A stretch of DNA of 34,321 nt from Nitrospirota bacterium (GCA_021790195.1 JAJYIF010000035.1:1-34321); one strand, 5' to 3'. Positions 8,918 through 17,992 are shown, counted from the first letter of the stretch. A program made the numbers and translations. The notes: generated from the letters alone by a model not told the origin.

Positions 8918-10327
8918 TTACAGCATATACTCGGCGAGGTTGATCCTATATTTGTTCGGGTCCATGGTCTTGACTATGGTCCTCAGGTATTTGCCGCTGA
9001 CGTTCTTCTCAGTCAGATCGACCACATCTCCTTTGACCCGGTTGCCGGTGCTGTCGATGATTACAAGGACCCTCGGCCTGTCCTGAAACATAGTGTTTCC
9101 TCCGTAAACGAGCCCGAGCTCTTTCGTGTCGAGGAGGACGAGAGTCCCGATGGGAAACACCCCTACCATGTTTATGAAGAATTTAAAGAGCAGCGGGTCG
9201 AGCTGCGTACCGGCCCGCTCCAGCATTATACTCAAGGCCTTATCCGGCGCCATGGGCACTCTTGAATAGACCCTGGAAGAGGTCATGGCGTCATACTGGT
9301 CCGCAAGGCTCACGATTTTGGAATAGAAATCCAGCTCCAGGGGCCTGGATATCTTCGGATATCCTGACATGTCGTAGTTAAGGTGATGTTCAAACGCCAC
9401 GATGGCGGTCCTGACAGAGGTGTAGTCCAGCCCCTTCAGCCTAAGTATCGCCCTTACGCCCCAAAAAGGATGTTTTTTGATGACGCGCCACTCGTCGTCA
9501 TTGAAATTAGTGGGCTTGTTGAGAATCTCAGGAGGGATCTCCATCTTTCCTATATCGTGGAAAAGCGCCACTAGGCCGAGGTCGGTCAGGGCCTTTCTGC
9601 TCAGGCCGATCCTTTGGCCGAGGGCCACGGAGAGGATGCTGACATTCACGGAATGATTATAGGTGTACTCATCATAGTCCTTTATCGCGGTCATGCCGAT
9701 AAGGAGTTCTTCCTCCTCAAGGATCATGTCCACCATGGACTCGACAACCCTCTTAGCTTTCTTCAGGCTCACTCTTTCTCCGGATTTTATCTTATTGATG
9801 ACGCCCTTTGTGAACGAAACAGCGTTGAAATAGGTCTTCTTGACCATCTTTTTCACATCCACATCGCCTTCTTCTTTGATCTTCTTCAAAGGCCCGACAC
9901 TCAGGGAATCCACTTTTGACATCTCATCCGACAGAGTGTCGAAGGGGCTGCCGGAATATGAGCAGGATATGAAGGACTTCAGAAATGTCTGAACATCTTC
10001 CGGAGAGATCTTTCGGTTTATCGTCACGCTGCCGAGGCCCCTCCTTTTGAACTCCCTCACGAGAAAATCAAAGTTCAGGAGATATTCCATCGAATATCTG
10101 ACCCTGGACTCGTTAAGGTAAAAGAATTCGCCGACAAGATCGAGGGTGAGCACGTTGCCGCGTTCAATCATGGGGTTAATCGTCGCAATAAATCTTTCGA
10201 CGGCGGTCATAACGGCCACATTTCCGGGGTCGTGTATATGCGCCGTCCGGATAAAGACCGCGAGCTGGTTTATAATGTCTTTCGCGTTCCTAGCTATCTC
10301 TATGTCTTCTTTGTCCTTATCTAGCAT
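8918..10327 (-). CDS. HD-GYP-type phosphodiesterase domain protein
   Basis: The 469-residue protein has a C-terminal HD-GYP-like domain (about 215-400): NHSVNVSILS, LFHDIGK with the HD pair at 257-258, and a variant HHLNYDMSGYP (314-324) in place of the usual HHERxDGxGYP. Such domains hydrolyse cyclic di-GMP. The altered second motif lowers certainty of activity. The N-terminal about 200 residues are helical and unassigned; no receiver or membrane segment is seen. The ATG lies inside the end of the HEAT-repeat gene (11-nt overlap), so the two are translationally coupled and probably act together. Confidence 0.85.
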   Translation of the reverse strand: MLDKDKEDIEIARNAKDIINQLAVFIRTAHIHDPGNVAVMTAVERFIATINPMIERGNVLTLDLVGEFFYLNESRVRYSMEYLLNFDFLVREFKRRGLGSVTINRKISPEDVQTFLKSFISCSYSGSPFDTLSDEMSKVDSLSVGPLKKIKEEGDVDVKKMVKKTYFNAVSFTKGVINKIKSGERVSLKKAKRVVESMVDMILEEEELLIGMTAIKDYDEYTYNHSVNVSILSVALGQRIGLSRKALTDLGLVALFHDIGKMEIPPEILNKPTNFNDDEWRVIKKHPFWGVRAILRLKGLDYTSVRTAIVAFEHHLNYDMSGYPKISRPLELDFYSKIVSLADQYDAMTSSRVYSRVPMAPDKALSIMLERAGTQLDPLLFKFFINMVGVFPIGTLVLLDTKELGLVYGGNTMFQDRPRVLVIIDSTGNRVKGDVVDLTEKNVSGKYLRTIVKTMDPNKYRINLAEYML

Positions 10328-11975
10328 TCTCTATCTTCTTTATTGCGACGGCAGCGTATTCCCTCAGTAGCCTGTTATTTGAATCCCTCAGTTTCTGCAG
10401 AACGGGCAGGGAGTCCTTGTTGCCCATCAATCCAAGGCAATGAGCGGCGCAGGCCTTGTCCTCGTCGTTTTTCGCCTTTCTGAAAAAACTTCTTTTCTTG
10501 AGTATCTTTATCATGAAGTCCGCGGTCTCCGCGTCGCTCCAGTGGGACAGGACCTCGTAAAACTCCCTTTTCTCCTCGAAATCTCTGTTGCCGAAATCCT
10601 TGTCCGACACATTTTCAAGTATTATTCGCTTTGCCGTCTCCGAGCCCATGTTCCCGAGCGCCTTTACAGCGGATTTGCGGATCGACTGGTCCGCATCATT
10701 GAGGCAGTCCTTCAATGTCTGGAGGGCAAGCGGACTCTTCAGCTCGCCGAGGGTCTTGATTGCCTCCTTCCTGACCCTTTCGTCGGTATGCTTTGCTGTC
10801 GATAAGAGATATTCCACCGCCTTTTTGTCTCCTATGTGGCGCAGGATGTAGATAATATTTCTCACGAGATACCAACGCTGGTCTTGAAGGCCCCTGGCGA
10901 CGGCCTGGATATCTTTCTTTCCGAGCTGGATGAGGATATTTATCACGATCTTTCTCCCGCGAATGCTCTCCAGTTCTCCGAGCAGGGACATAAAAGGAGA
11001 AATGGCCTCTTTTTCGAGAAAGCCCGTATATTCCGCCAGGACATTTTCATCCACCTCGACATCTGACGCGAATATCTCTCCAACGCTCTTGACAGACTCG
11101 GGGGAGTTGACGGTGGACAAAAGAATCCTCATCTGGCGCCGCATTGCCTCGGGAGCGGACGGGTCGTCGGCCAGCTCTTTGGTCTTCTTCATGAGGTCCA
11201 CGACAGTCTTCAGGTTGCCTTGTTTGACGCAGTAGGAAAAAACGTCCCTGAGCAGCCGCTGGATGTCTTCGTATTCCGCTGCGCTTTCAGACTGCGCCAG
11301 CATCTCAAATAGTATCTCGTAAATCTTCGGGGTCTTGTCGTGAAGGTCCTTTTCTATCTCCTTTACGAGGGCCTGAAGGTCTTTGTCGGTGAGGTTTATT
11401 ATAGCGACCTCCCTGACGTCCTCCGAGTCAAAGGCGGCGGCATAAGCCTTAAGGACCTCGTCCGTCTCCGGGGCCTTGGATTTGACTTCCTTTACGGCCT
11501 CGGCTTCATAGTCCTCATCTTCGAGGAGAAAGGCCTCGTCTGCGACGTATTTAATGTTCTGGAAGTCCTTTTCCCATAGGAGAGTGACCACATCATCGTC
11601 AACGGCCTCACGGTCAAAATCGAGCGCGATGATCCTCAGAAAGTCCTCGAGCTCAGACTGGGACATACCCCTTGAGAAGGTCAGCTCCCTTAAACCGTCT
11701 TTAAAGAAAAAAAGCGCCAGGTTGTCTTCTTTTTCCGAGCTGAAGTATATCTGTTCCGTATCGAGGAAGATCTCGTTCTGCTTAATCTTCAGACCAAGGT
11801 TTTCTTTGAAGCCAAAGAATTCTTCAAACTTTGAAAAAGATTCCTCGACCGTCTTCCTGTAGATAGGATTGTTTTCAGGGTACATCCGGATGGTCTTCCT
11901 TGCCTTAAGGATGGTCTGTAATATATCTTTTGCGGACTTGATGTCCTCTGAGACTTCCATAAGACAAAATAACAC
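10317..11975 (-). CDS. HEAT-repeat protein partnered with the HD-GYP protein
   Basis: This 552-residue acidic protein has a unique N-terminal half (about 1-170). The C-terminal part contains HEAT-like helical repeats, clearest at about 370-550, such as the repeat units with DERVRKEAIKTLGEL and DQSIRKSAVKALGNM. HEAT repeats are protein-binding scaffolds. The GTG at 11975 has AGGA six nt upstream; an ATG five codons later is an alternative. It overlaps the downstream HD-GYP gene, and the N-terminal region of that protein has a similar helical character, suggesting a joint signalling role. No enzymatic motif is visible. Confidence 0.8.
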   Translation of the reverse strand: MLFCLMEVSEDIKSAKDILQTILKARKTIRMYPENNPIYRKTVEESFSKFEEFFGFKENLGLKIKQNEIFLDTEQIYFSSEKEDNLALFFFKDGLRELTFSRGMSQSELEDFLRIIALDFDREAVDDDVVTLLWEKDFQNIKYVADEAFLLEDEDYEAEAVKEVKSKAPETDEVLKAYAAAFDSEDVREVAIINLTDKDLQALVKEIEKDLHDKTPKIYEILFEMLAQSESAAEYEDIQRLLRDVFSYCVKQGNLKTVVDLMKKTKELADDPSAPEAMRRQMRILLSTVNSPESVKSVGEIFASDVEVDENVLAEYTGFLEKEAISPFMSLLGELESIRGRKIVINILIQLGKKDIQAVARGLQDQRWYLVRNIIYILRHIGDKKAVEYLLSTAKHTDERVRKEAIKTLGELKSPLALQTLKDCLNDADQSIRKSAVKALGNMGSETAKRIILENVSDKDFGNRDFEEKREFYEVLSHWSDAETADFMIKILKKRSFFRKAKNDEDKACAAHCLGLMGNKDSLPVLQKLRDSNNRLLREYAAVAIKKIENAR

Positions 11976-11990
11976 AGATTCCTATATGTG

Positions 11991-12266
11991 TCAAACTAGC
12001 CGAATGCGCTTGTCTCTTGCGAAATTCTTTATGATCATTGCTGCGGAATGAAGCCTTTGCAGTCTCATGTTCCTCCAGCGTATGGCCTGTATATCCCCGA
12101 AAGGGAACTTCTCACCCCTGACCTCGGCTTGGGTTTTCATGACGAGCTGATAGAGCTCCTTCAGGCTCTCCGGATCGAAAGGCTTCAGAAAGAGAGGGTT
12201 GACGGTGGCATATCCTTCAGATATGTCCTGGGCTATTATCTTCAGACTCTTCCCTCTTATGGCCAT
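11991..12266 (-). CDS. conserved-looking small protein downstream of tatC (unknown)
   Basis: This 91-residue basic protein begins one base after the tatC stop (TAG ATG) and ends 15 nt before the HEAT-protein GTG. It is therefore embedded in the operon and very likely translated. I do not recognise a family. There is no membrane segment or cysteine motif; the C-terminal third is rich in Arg/Lys (IRWRNMRLQRL). A link to Tat transport or to the HEAT/HD-GYP pair is possible only by position. Confidence 0.65.
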   Translation of the reverse strand: MAIRGKSLKIIAQDISEGYATVNPLFLKPFDPESLKELYQLVMKTQAEVRGEKFPFGDIQAIRWRNMRLQRLHSAAMIIKNFARDKRIRLV

Positions 12267-13079
12267 CTATTGACCCTCGCTGACCGCTTTTCCAGGATTA
12301 TCTTTCTCCGGGGGCTTCTTCTTGACAAAGAACCTCGATACCAATATACCGACCTCGTATAGGATTATGATGGGGACCGCCATCAATGTCTGGTTAAAAG
12401 CATCCGGGGTTGGCGTGAGGATGGCGCCGGCCACAAAGGCGAGCAGCACGGCATATTTCCTGTTCTTTGCCAGGGTCTTGGGAGTCACTATCCCGAGACG
12501 TGTCATGACGACGATGACTATGGGGAGTTCGAAAACCGCGCCGAAGGAGAGAATGAATTTGAGGCAGAAATCGACATAATGGCCTACCGAAAGCATCGGC
12601 GTCATGTTCGCTGTCTTATACGTAAGGAGAAAGGACATGGCAAAGGGCAGGACGAACAGAAAACAGAAGGCCGCCCCAGCAAGGAAAAGCAGGGAGGCGG
12701 ACACGACAAACGGCGCGACATACTTCTTCTCCTTTACAAGAAGTCCCGGAGATATGAATTTCCATAGCTGGTAGAGGATCACCGGTAATGTAATAATAAG
12801 GCCTGCCACAAAAGAGACCTTGAGGTGCATCCAAAAGGCCTCGGCGGGTGCAAGAAAGACGAGGGAAGGGTTCTTTATCTTCGAAGGCACCAGCAAAAGA
12901 AAAGGATAGCTTGCACTGAAGCTTATCTCGGAGCGCAAGGGCAAGGTCAGCACATTGAATATGTCTTCGGAATAAGTAAAAGACAGAGAGAAGCCCGCAA
13001 GCAGGGCTATAAGAGAAATGATGATACGTTTTCTGAGCTCGACCAGGTGGCCGGTAAAGGGCATTTTTTCATCTGCCAT
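12267..13079 (-). CDS. tatC: Sec-independent protein translocase TatC
   Basis: TatC is the multi-spanning receptor of the twin-arginine export system and binds signal peptides of folded precursors. The 270-residue sequence has six hydrophobic helices and the family motifs HLVELRKRI near the N-terminus, FLAPAEAFWMHLKVS, YQLWKFISPGLLVKEKKY and ILTPTPDAFNQTLMAVP. A proline/lysine-rich tail follows the last helix. The start lies within the end of tatA (11-nt overlap). Confidence 0.95.
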   Translation of the reverse strand: MADEKMPFTGHLVELRKRIIISLIALLAGFSLSFTYSEDIFNVLTLPLRSEISFSASYPFLLLVPSKIKNPSLVFLAPAEAFWMHLKVSFVAGLIITLPVILYQLWKFISPGLLVKEKKYVAPFVVSASLLFLAGAAFCFLFVLPFAMSFLLTYKTANMTPMLSVGHYVDFCLKFILSFGAVFELPIVIVVMTRLGIVTPKTLAKNRKYAVLLAFVAGAILTPTPDAFNQTLMAVPIIILYEVGILVSRFFVKKKPPEKDNPGKAVSEGQ

Positions 13080-13449
13080 CTACAGGACCTTCCTTCCCCT
13101 CAGAGGTCGGGCCGGCATCGGTCGGACGATAAAACGTGTTGTCGGCGGACGGCGCTTTCGAATCCTGCGGGCCGTCTTTCTTCTCTTCTCCTCCTGGAAT
13201 CCCTGCTGCCTCTTTGGGAGCTGCTTCCACAGACGCAGCCTCGCTTCCTTCCTTTGTCTTCGCCTCGGGCGATTCCGCGGGCATCTCGGATTCGGCCTGG
13301 ATCTGCTCCTTAACGCCCTCCATGGCCTTCCTCAACTCCAGTAGCCCCTTACCAATGGATCTGCCCAGCTCGGGCAGTCTCTTCGGCCCGAAGACGATAA
13401 GCGCCACTACGAAGATGACCACAAGCTCCTGTATTCCCAGATCGAACAT
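13069..13449 (-). CDS. tatA: Sec-independent protein translocase TatA/TatB
   Basis: The 126-residue protein has the single N-terminal membrane helix and the hinge FGPKRLPELGRSIGKGL typical of TatA/B, followed by an amphipathic helix. A long acidic, Ala/Pro-rich tail follows that is probably unstructured. TatA oligomers form the translocation route; TatB-type subunits work with TatC. With one A/B-type gene here, it may serve both roles. The ATG overlaps the upstream stop (TAATG) and uses the AGGAGG at the end of the upstream gene. Confidence 0.93.
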   Translation of the reverse strand: MFDLGIQELVVIFVVALIVFGPKRLPELGRSIGKGLLELRKAMEGVKEQIQAESEMPAESPEAKTKEGSEAASVEAAPKEAAGIPGGEEKKDGPQDSKAPSADNTFYRPTDAGPTSEGKEGPVDGR

Positions 13450-14234
13450 TATTCCTCCTGCTCGATGACCTTCTTGATCTTCTTTTCTTTATGAGGGAAG
13501 AGGTAGGTGAATGAAAGTATCAGCCGATATTCGGGCGTTCTGTTCTTCAGATCAAAACCTACGCCGATGGTAGTAAGGAGGTTTTCGGTCGTCAGAATCC
13601 TGTACCCGAACCGTAATTCTGCGCGGTCGATCTTTCCGGAATAGCTCTTCTTTGCGTAGATCTCTCCCAGGAGTTTGAAATTATGAGATGCGGCGAAATC
13701 AAGTCCGGCTGCGAAGGTGACGTCGTCTTTGAACTTATTGCTTCCGGGCCGGAAGTATAAGACATTGGCGTGTCCGGTTACGGGGCCTACCCTTTTGCTA
13801 ACGATCAACCCGCCCCCGTAGCTCCCCTCAGTGCTGAACTCGTCTTTTCCGGAAGGAACCGAAGCACCCAGGATATAAGCAATTGAGGGACCGTACTTGC
13901 CTTCGTCGAAAAACCTGTGTTTCAGCCCGAAAGCTATGTCCTCAAAACCGTCGGTGGAGTGTTCCCAATCATAAACATATGGAATAGTTATATCGAGTTC
14001 TATGTTGTCGGTGATGCCGTATGCAAACTGGTTAGTGAACCTGTAATAGTCGGGATGCCGGGATCTTTCGAATCCCAGGGCTATGCCGGACCTGCCCTGC
14101 GGGAGACTCTCTGCGCTGAAGGTTGAAAAAACTCCGTAGGGCGCCAGAGGCTGAATGCCCTTAATGTCGAACCCATAAGCATATCGAATCAGCAGCAGGT
14201 TGGCGAGAAAGAGGAGAAGGAGATATTTTTTCAT
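13449..14234 (-). CDS. outer-membrane beta-barrel protein (phenol MetA pathway-like)
   Basis: The 261-residue product has a signal peptide (MKKYLLLLFLANLLL...YG) and many alternating beta segments rich in Gly, Tyr and Phe. It resembles the MetA-pathway phenol degradation-like outer-membrane family (Phenol_MetA_deg type): an N-terminal ...LPQGRSGIALGFERS strand and ...NIELDITIPYVYDW are characteristic. The true role is unknown; the family name does not imply phenol degradation here. It is the first gene of the tat/HEAT/HD-GYP operon and its tail carries the tatA ribosome site. Confidence 0.75.
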   Translation of the reverse strand: MKKYLLLLFLANLLLIRYAYGFDIKGIQPLAPYGVFSTFSAESLPQGRSGIALGFERSRHPDYYRFTNQFAYGITDNIELDITIPYVYDWEHSTDGFEDIAFGLKHRFFDEGKYGPSIAYILGASVPSGKDEFSTEGSYGGGLIVSKRVGPVTGHANVLYFRPGSNKFKDDVTFAAGLDFAASHNFKLLGEIYAKKSYSGKIDRAELRFGYRILTTENLLTTIGVGFDLKNRTPEYRLILSFTYLFPHKEKKIKKVIEQEE

Positions 14235-14288
14235 CAGCGTAAAGATAACAGAAAGAATTCGCCACTGTCAATAAGTGATTGATTTCTC

Positions 14289-14317
14289 TTGACAATCGGC
14301 GGTCTGATGACTATACT
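14289..14317 (+). promoter_or_regulatory. near-consensus sigma-70 promoter for the IHF/HU-MerR operon
   Basis: TTGACA (14289-14294) and TATACT (14312-14317) are separated by exactly 17 nt. They lie about 65 nt upstream of the IHF/HU gene start. This is the best housekeeping-type promoter in the window. Confidence 0.75.
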
Positions 14318-14380
14318 GTAAAAATACAAGGACTGTTCTTCTGACGGTCCGCTATTACTTAACGCAAATGAGAGGTGCAT

Positions 14381-14665
14381 ATGACAAAGGCTGACCTGGT
14401 TGATCTCATATTCGGCAAAGTGGGTCTGTCGAAGATAGAGTCTCAGAATCTAATCGAATTGATTTTTGATACGGTCAAGCAGACGCTCGTTGAGGGTGAA
14501 TCAGTAAAGGTATCGGGGTTCGGGACTTTCAGCGTTAAGAAGAAGAATGCGCGAAGGGGAAGGAATCCGAAGACCGGCGAGGAGTTGCAGATAACTCCCC
14601 GCAGGGTGATAACCTTCCGTGCGAGTAACCATTTCAAGGACCTTATAGAAAAGACTGATGCATAG
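14381..14665 (+). CDS. IHF-alpha/HU-type DNA-bending protein
   Basis: The 94-residue protein has the full HU/IHF fold: [16 protein letters not shown] at the N-terminus, [12 protein letters not shown], and the DNA-binding arm [23 protein letters not shown]. The sequence is closer to IHF alpha than to HU, and its coupling to a MerR regulator is a common arrangement for ihfA-type genes. ATG 14381 is chosen because GAGAGG lies 6 nt upstream; a GTG two codons earlier is also in frame but lacks a ribosome site. It overlaps the MerR gene by 8 nt. Confidence 0.9.
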   Translation: MTKADLVDLIFGKVGLSKIESQNLIELIFDTVKQTLVEGESVKVSGFGTFSVKKKNARRGRNPKTGEELQITPRRVITFRASNHFKDLIEKTDA

Positions 14666-15038
14666 ATCGGCGGCCGAAAATATAGTCAGGGTCGAGAGAC
14701 CTTTCCCGGACAAGCTGTTCTACAAGATAGGCGAAGTGAGCAAAATTGCCGGCGTAGAACCTTACGTCCTCAGGTACTGGGAGACGGAGTTCGCCTTTTT
14801 GAGACCGAGAAAGAATAAGTCCGGTCAGAGGGTCTATGTACGAAGGGACCTGGAGTTGGTACTTGAGATAAAGAGACTGCTCTACGAAGATAGGTTTACT
14901 ATCGAGGGAGTGAGAAAGAAGTTCGGAGAAAGTGAGCCGCCTAAGCAGCCACAACCTCAGCTTATCCAATCCCCATCAAATGAAGTAATCGAAATGGTCA
15001 GGAAGAGGCTCAGGGAGATTCTGAGCCAGATCCGGTAA
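14658..15038 (+). CDS. MerR-family transcriptional regulator
   Basis: This 126-residue protein has a winged-helix MerR domain (about residues 18-85): [23 protein letters not shown], then [13 protein letters not shown] and [20 protein letters not shown] short C-terminal helix follows. No metal- or drug-binding domain is present, so it is the short MerR form often encoded right after an IHF/HU gene. The ATG overlaps the previous stop. Target genes cannot be told. Confidence 0.87.
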   Translation: MHRSAAENIVRVERPFPDKLFYKIGEVSKIAGVEPYVLRYWETEFAFLRPRKNKSGQRVYVRRDLELVLEIKRLLYEDRFTIEGVRKKFGESEPPKQPQPQLIQSPSNEVIEMVRKRLREILSQIR

Positions 15039-15039
15039 T

Positions 15040-15116
15040 CGGGGCGTAGCGCAGCCTGGTAGCGCACTCGCTTGGGGTGCGAGTGGTCGGCAGTTCAAAT
15101 CTGCTCGCCCCGACCA
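15040..15116 (+). tRNA. tRNA-Pro (anticodon GGG)
   Basis: The acceptor CGGGGCG/CGCCCCG pairs perfectly. The D-arm sequence is GCGCAGCCTGGTAGCGC, the anticodon stem CTCGC/GCGAG encloses TTGGGGT, and the T loop is TTCAAAT. The discriminator A is followed by encoded CCA. The gene starts 2 nt after the MerR stop. Anticodon GGG reads CCC/CCU proline codons. Confidence 0.95.
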
Positions 15117-15124
15117 ATACCTAA

Positions 15125-15156
15125 TGCGAGACAGGCGAGGGATTGGGTATCTCGCA
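15125..15156 (+). terminator. hairpin downstream of tRNA-Pro, possible terminator
   Basis: TGCGAGA (15125-15131) and TCTCGCA (15150-15156) form a perfect 7-bp stem with an 18-nt loop 9 nt after the tRNA. No U-tract follows, so a role as an intrinsic terminator is uncertain. Nothing else is seen in the remaining gap to 15230. Confidence 0.3.
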
Positions 15157-15230
15157 CAATCTCTTCTCGGCAGTTCATCTATGGACCGCGGCGGTCTTCC
15201 GTACGTATAAGTGGACGTCGGGCGCAGCTG

Positions 15231-16703
15231 TTATTTGTCCCTGATATATTCGTAGATATTGAGGTAATGGCCGCCGGGATGGTTCCAGGAATAGTCGTAT
15301 CTCATGCCGTTCACCATCAGCTCCCTGAAATGCTGAGGATACGAATACCACATGCCCACGGCCCTTCTGAGCGCAGATTCCAGCCCCTCGTAATTAAAGT
15401 CTTTGAAGGTATAGCCGTTGCGCTCATGATACGGCTTGTGGCTGAAGTTTGCATCGAAGACAGTGTCCTTCAGCCCGCCGGTCTCCCTGACGACCGGAAC
15501 CGTCCCGTATTTCAGGGAGATCATCTGCGTGAGGCCGCACGGCTCAAACAGACTCGGAACGACAATCATGTCCGCCCCAGCATAGATAAGGTGGGAAAGC
15601 TCTTCATTAAAGCCGATCTCAAGATGGCAGTCCGGGTTGTCGTTGAGCTGTCTTTTCAGGTGAAAGAAGTAGTCACGGGTCCTTTGCTCGGGGGCGTCTC
15701 CAAGGAGCGCGAACTGGCAGCCGTTGGCCAGCGCATAGAAGATGGCGTCCCTGATGAGGTGCACACCCTTTTGATGGTCGAGGCGGCCCACGTAGGCGAT
15801 AATCGGCTTATAGTCCTGCCGCAGTAGGAATCTGTGGCGCAATGCCTCCTTGTTCCGGTACTTGTCCTCGATGTTGGCTATCCCGTAGCGATGTGGAATA
15901 TGGCGGTCGACCTCCGGATTCCAGACGTCGTAGTCCACGCCGTTAAGGACCCCGCCGAATTTTTCCCAGTGGACGTGCAGGGTGTGGCCGAGCCCGTAAG
16001 ATAGATCGGAATGGCGGATTTCAGACGCGTACGAAGGCGATACGGTTGTCACGAAATTGGAATAGACGATGCCCCCCTTCATAAGGTTGACCGCCGAGTG
16101 GTTGAAGTTGTCCCGAAGGCGGTCGGTATGCATGTAATAATCCGGCCTGTTCAGACCCGAGGCGCCGAGGATGGACTCTCCTGTGACCCCCTGGTGTTTG
16201 AGGTTATGGAGGGTATAGCAGACGCGGGGATGGGACATGCCGAGGTATTTGTATATCTCAAATAGCATCACCGGCACGATTCCGGTCTGCCAGTCGTGAC
16301 AATGGATGATGTCGGGGTGCTTCCCGGATTTGAGCATAAACTCAAGGGCGGCCCGGCAAAAGAAGACGAACCGCTCGTGGTCGTCGTGGTGGCCGTAGAA
16401 TATCCCCCGGTTGAAAAAATTCCGTTCCGAATGTGCGTCTATGAAAAAGCATTTCCTGCCGTGAACGAAGCCGAAAAAGACGCTGCAGTGAACCGATCCG
16501 CCGTAAAAGGGCACCCACAAGTCATGGTAGACCTCATGCAGCCCGTAGATCTGGTCGTAGCGCATGCAATCGTATTTCGGAAGGATGATCTCGACGGCGT
16601 GGCCCCTGATCTCCAGCTCATGACTCAAGCCGAAGACAACATCGGCAAGACCGCCGACCTTTGCTACTGGCGCGCATTCCGGTGTGATTGTGACTATGTA
16701 CAT
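15231..16703 (-). CDS. glgA: glycogen (starch) synthase, GT5
   Basis: GlgA transfers glucose from ADP-glucose to glycogen. From the chosen ATG the protein starts MYIVTITPECAPVAKVGGLADVV, which holds the nucleotide-sugar-binding KVGGL motif. Later blocks are CYTLHNLKHQG, VGRLDHQKGVHL and the GT-B C-terminal SLFEPCGLTQMISLKYGTVPVV with RETGGLKDTV. Length is normal for the family at about 490 residues. A TTG start 18 codons upstream (16757) is possible but the family start supports 16703. No other glycogen genes are nearby. Confidence 0.93.
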   Translation of the reverse strand: MYIVTITPECAPVAKVGGLADVVFGLSHELEIRGHAVEIILPKYDCMRYDQIYGLHEVYHDLWVPFYGGSVHCSVFFGFVHGRKCFFIDAHSERNFFNRGIFYGHHDDHERFVFFCRAALEFMLKSGKHPDIIHCHDWQTGIVPVMLFEIYKYLGMSHPRVCYTLHNLKHQGVTGESILGASGLNRPDYYMHTDRLRDNFNHSAVNLMKGGIVYSNFVTTVSPSYASEIRHSDLSYGLGHTLHVHWEKFGGVLNGVDYDVWNPEVDRHIPHRYGIANIEDKYRNKEALRHRFLLRQDYKPIIAYVGRLDHQKGVHLIRDAIFYALANGCQFALLGDAPEQRTRDYFFHLKRQLNDNPDCHLEIGFNEELSHLIYAGADMIVVPSLFEPCGLTQMISLKYGTVPVVRETGGLKDTVFDANFSHKPYHERNGYTFKDFNYEGLESALRRAVGMWYSYPQHFRELMVNGMRYDYSWNHPGGHYLNIYEYIRDK

Positions 16704-16905
16704 AGTTTGCGAAATCAGGACAAGATTGTTTATCCATTTTATCATATCGGTCTTCAATTTCCACTTTACGGGCGACGGTGGTATACGGCACGCATGTCTC
16801 CTATTTGTTCCTGGTCTTTCTCCGTGCCTCTTGTGCCTTTGTGGTGAGACTTTTTTGGTTCCCGCTTCGCCGCGTTGGGTATAAAGCGAGAAACGGCGCG
16901 GGCGG

Positions 16906-16935
16906 TTTACAGGAACCGGATGAAGCTGTTAGACT
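16906..16935 (+). promoter_or_regulatory. weak candidate promoter for the DUF3617 gene
   Basis: TTTACA (16906-16911) and TAGACT (16930-16935) are separated by 18 nt, 52 nt before the start codon. Match to consensus is moderate only. The sequence between 16770 and 16905 otherwise holds no gene I can support. Confidence 0.3.
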
Positions 16936-16987
16936 AGGTGGGTGCAGGCCATGGGAAGAGGCCAAGAAAGGAAGAGGAGGATTCAGG

Positions 16988-17413
16988 ATGCTTAAGAGAT
17001 TGACGTTGTTTGGTTCGCTTATAGGGTTCGTTCTGTTTGCGGGGTCTGCCTTCGGCGGAATGAATATGCATGAGGGCATGTGGGAGATGACGATGAAGAC
17101 GGAGATGCCGGGGATGCGTTTTGAGATTCCGCCGGTGAAGTTCAATCAGTGCATGACCAAGAAGAATGCGGTGCCCCAGAGGCGGGGAGAGAATAAGGAC
17201 TGCCAGGTAAAGGATACCAGAATAGAAGGGAACGCCGTGTCGTGGCATGTGCAGTGCCGGACAAAAAGTGGAACAGTTGACGGCATCGGGAAGATCACAT
17301 ACAGGGGCGACAGCTTTGAGGGTGTCATGAAGACGGTCTCGAATAGCGGGAAGGCCGGCAAGATGGAAATTACGCAGCACATGAGCGGCAGGCGCATCGG
17401 GGACTGCAAATAG
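16988..17413 (+). CDS. DUF3617-type exported protein
   Basis: The 141-residue product has a signal peptide (about 1-23, ending AFGG) and the DUF3617 pattern: GMWEMTMKTEMPGM, a CMTKK segment, paired cysteines (CQVKD and VQC) and a final CK. The family is periplasmic and of unknown function. GGAGGA lies 6-7 nt upstream of the ATG, which gives a clear start. Confidence 0.78.
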   Translation: MLKRLTLFGSLIGFVLFAGSAFGGMNMHEGMWEMTMKTEMPGMRFEIPPVKFNQCMTKKNAVPQRRGENKDCQVKDTRIEGNAVSWHVQCRTKSGTVDGIGKITYRGDSFEGVMKTVSNSGKAGKMEITQHMSGRRIGDCK

Positions 17414-17469
17414 CAAAGACTGAAATTTCCGTCGCCTGAAGAGAGTGTACAATATGCAGAGCATATACC

Positions 17470-17946
17470 TTGCAGCGGCGTGAGACCGAAGACGGACAGA
17501 CCTCAAGACCTTTCTTGGGGCGGGCAGGGATCTTTCTTTTATGTATCTTCCTGCTGATGTCCGTGTCGTGTTCGAGGGAACGGGCTTATCAGGAGGCGCT
17601 CAGCAGGGGGGGATATGTCGTCGTCGACGCAAACAAGCTTCCGCTGGATACACCTAAATTCCTTACATATCATTTCAGAGGCAAGAATGTGAATTTCTTT
17701 GTGATCAGAACGGGCGGGCAGGTCCTTTCGTTTCTCGACGCATGTGCGAGCTGTTATCCCTATAAGAAGGGATTCAGGTTCGACAACGGATACCTTATCT
17801 GCCGCGAATGCAATATAAGATATTCCGTCACTGATTTAGAGAAGGGGATAGGCCGGTGTTTCCCCATACGCCTCGAAGGCGTTCTCCGTAACGGAGAGTA
17901 CTCTATCCCTGTAGCGAGTCTCGAAACGGCCGCAGATAAATTCTGA
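17470..17946 (+). CDS. DUF2318-type cysteine-rich membrane-anchored protein
   Basis: After one hydrophobic segment (about 18-35) ending LLMSVSC, a DUF2318-like domain follows. It contains DACASCYPYKKGFRFDNGYLICRECNIRYSV-type cysteine pairs (CxxC, CxxC) and a later Cys, a metal or Fe-S binding pattern. The Cys after the hydrophobic stretch might be lipidated but the lipobox is poor. The only in-frame start giving the full segment is TTG at 17470, so the start is uncertain. It may be cotranscribed with the DUF3617 gene 56 nt upstream. Confidence 0.72.
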   Translation: MQRRETEDGQTSRPFLGRAGIFLLCIFLLMSVSCSRERAYQEALSRGGYVVVDANKLPLDTPKFLTYHFRGKNVNFFVIRTGGQVLSFLDACASCYPYKKGFRFDNGYLICRECNIRYSVTDLEKGIGRCFPIRLEGVLRNGEYSIPVASLETAADKF

Positions 17947-17992
17947 AGCTTAGCTCAGACTGACCTGACGGCGGTTGATCGTCCGAAGCCGC

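Noticed and set aside
15072-15827. 251-codon plus-strand open frame starting inside tRNA-Pro
   Set aside because: Overlaps the tRNA and is antisense to glgA; low-complexity shadow translation.
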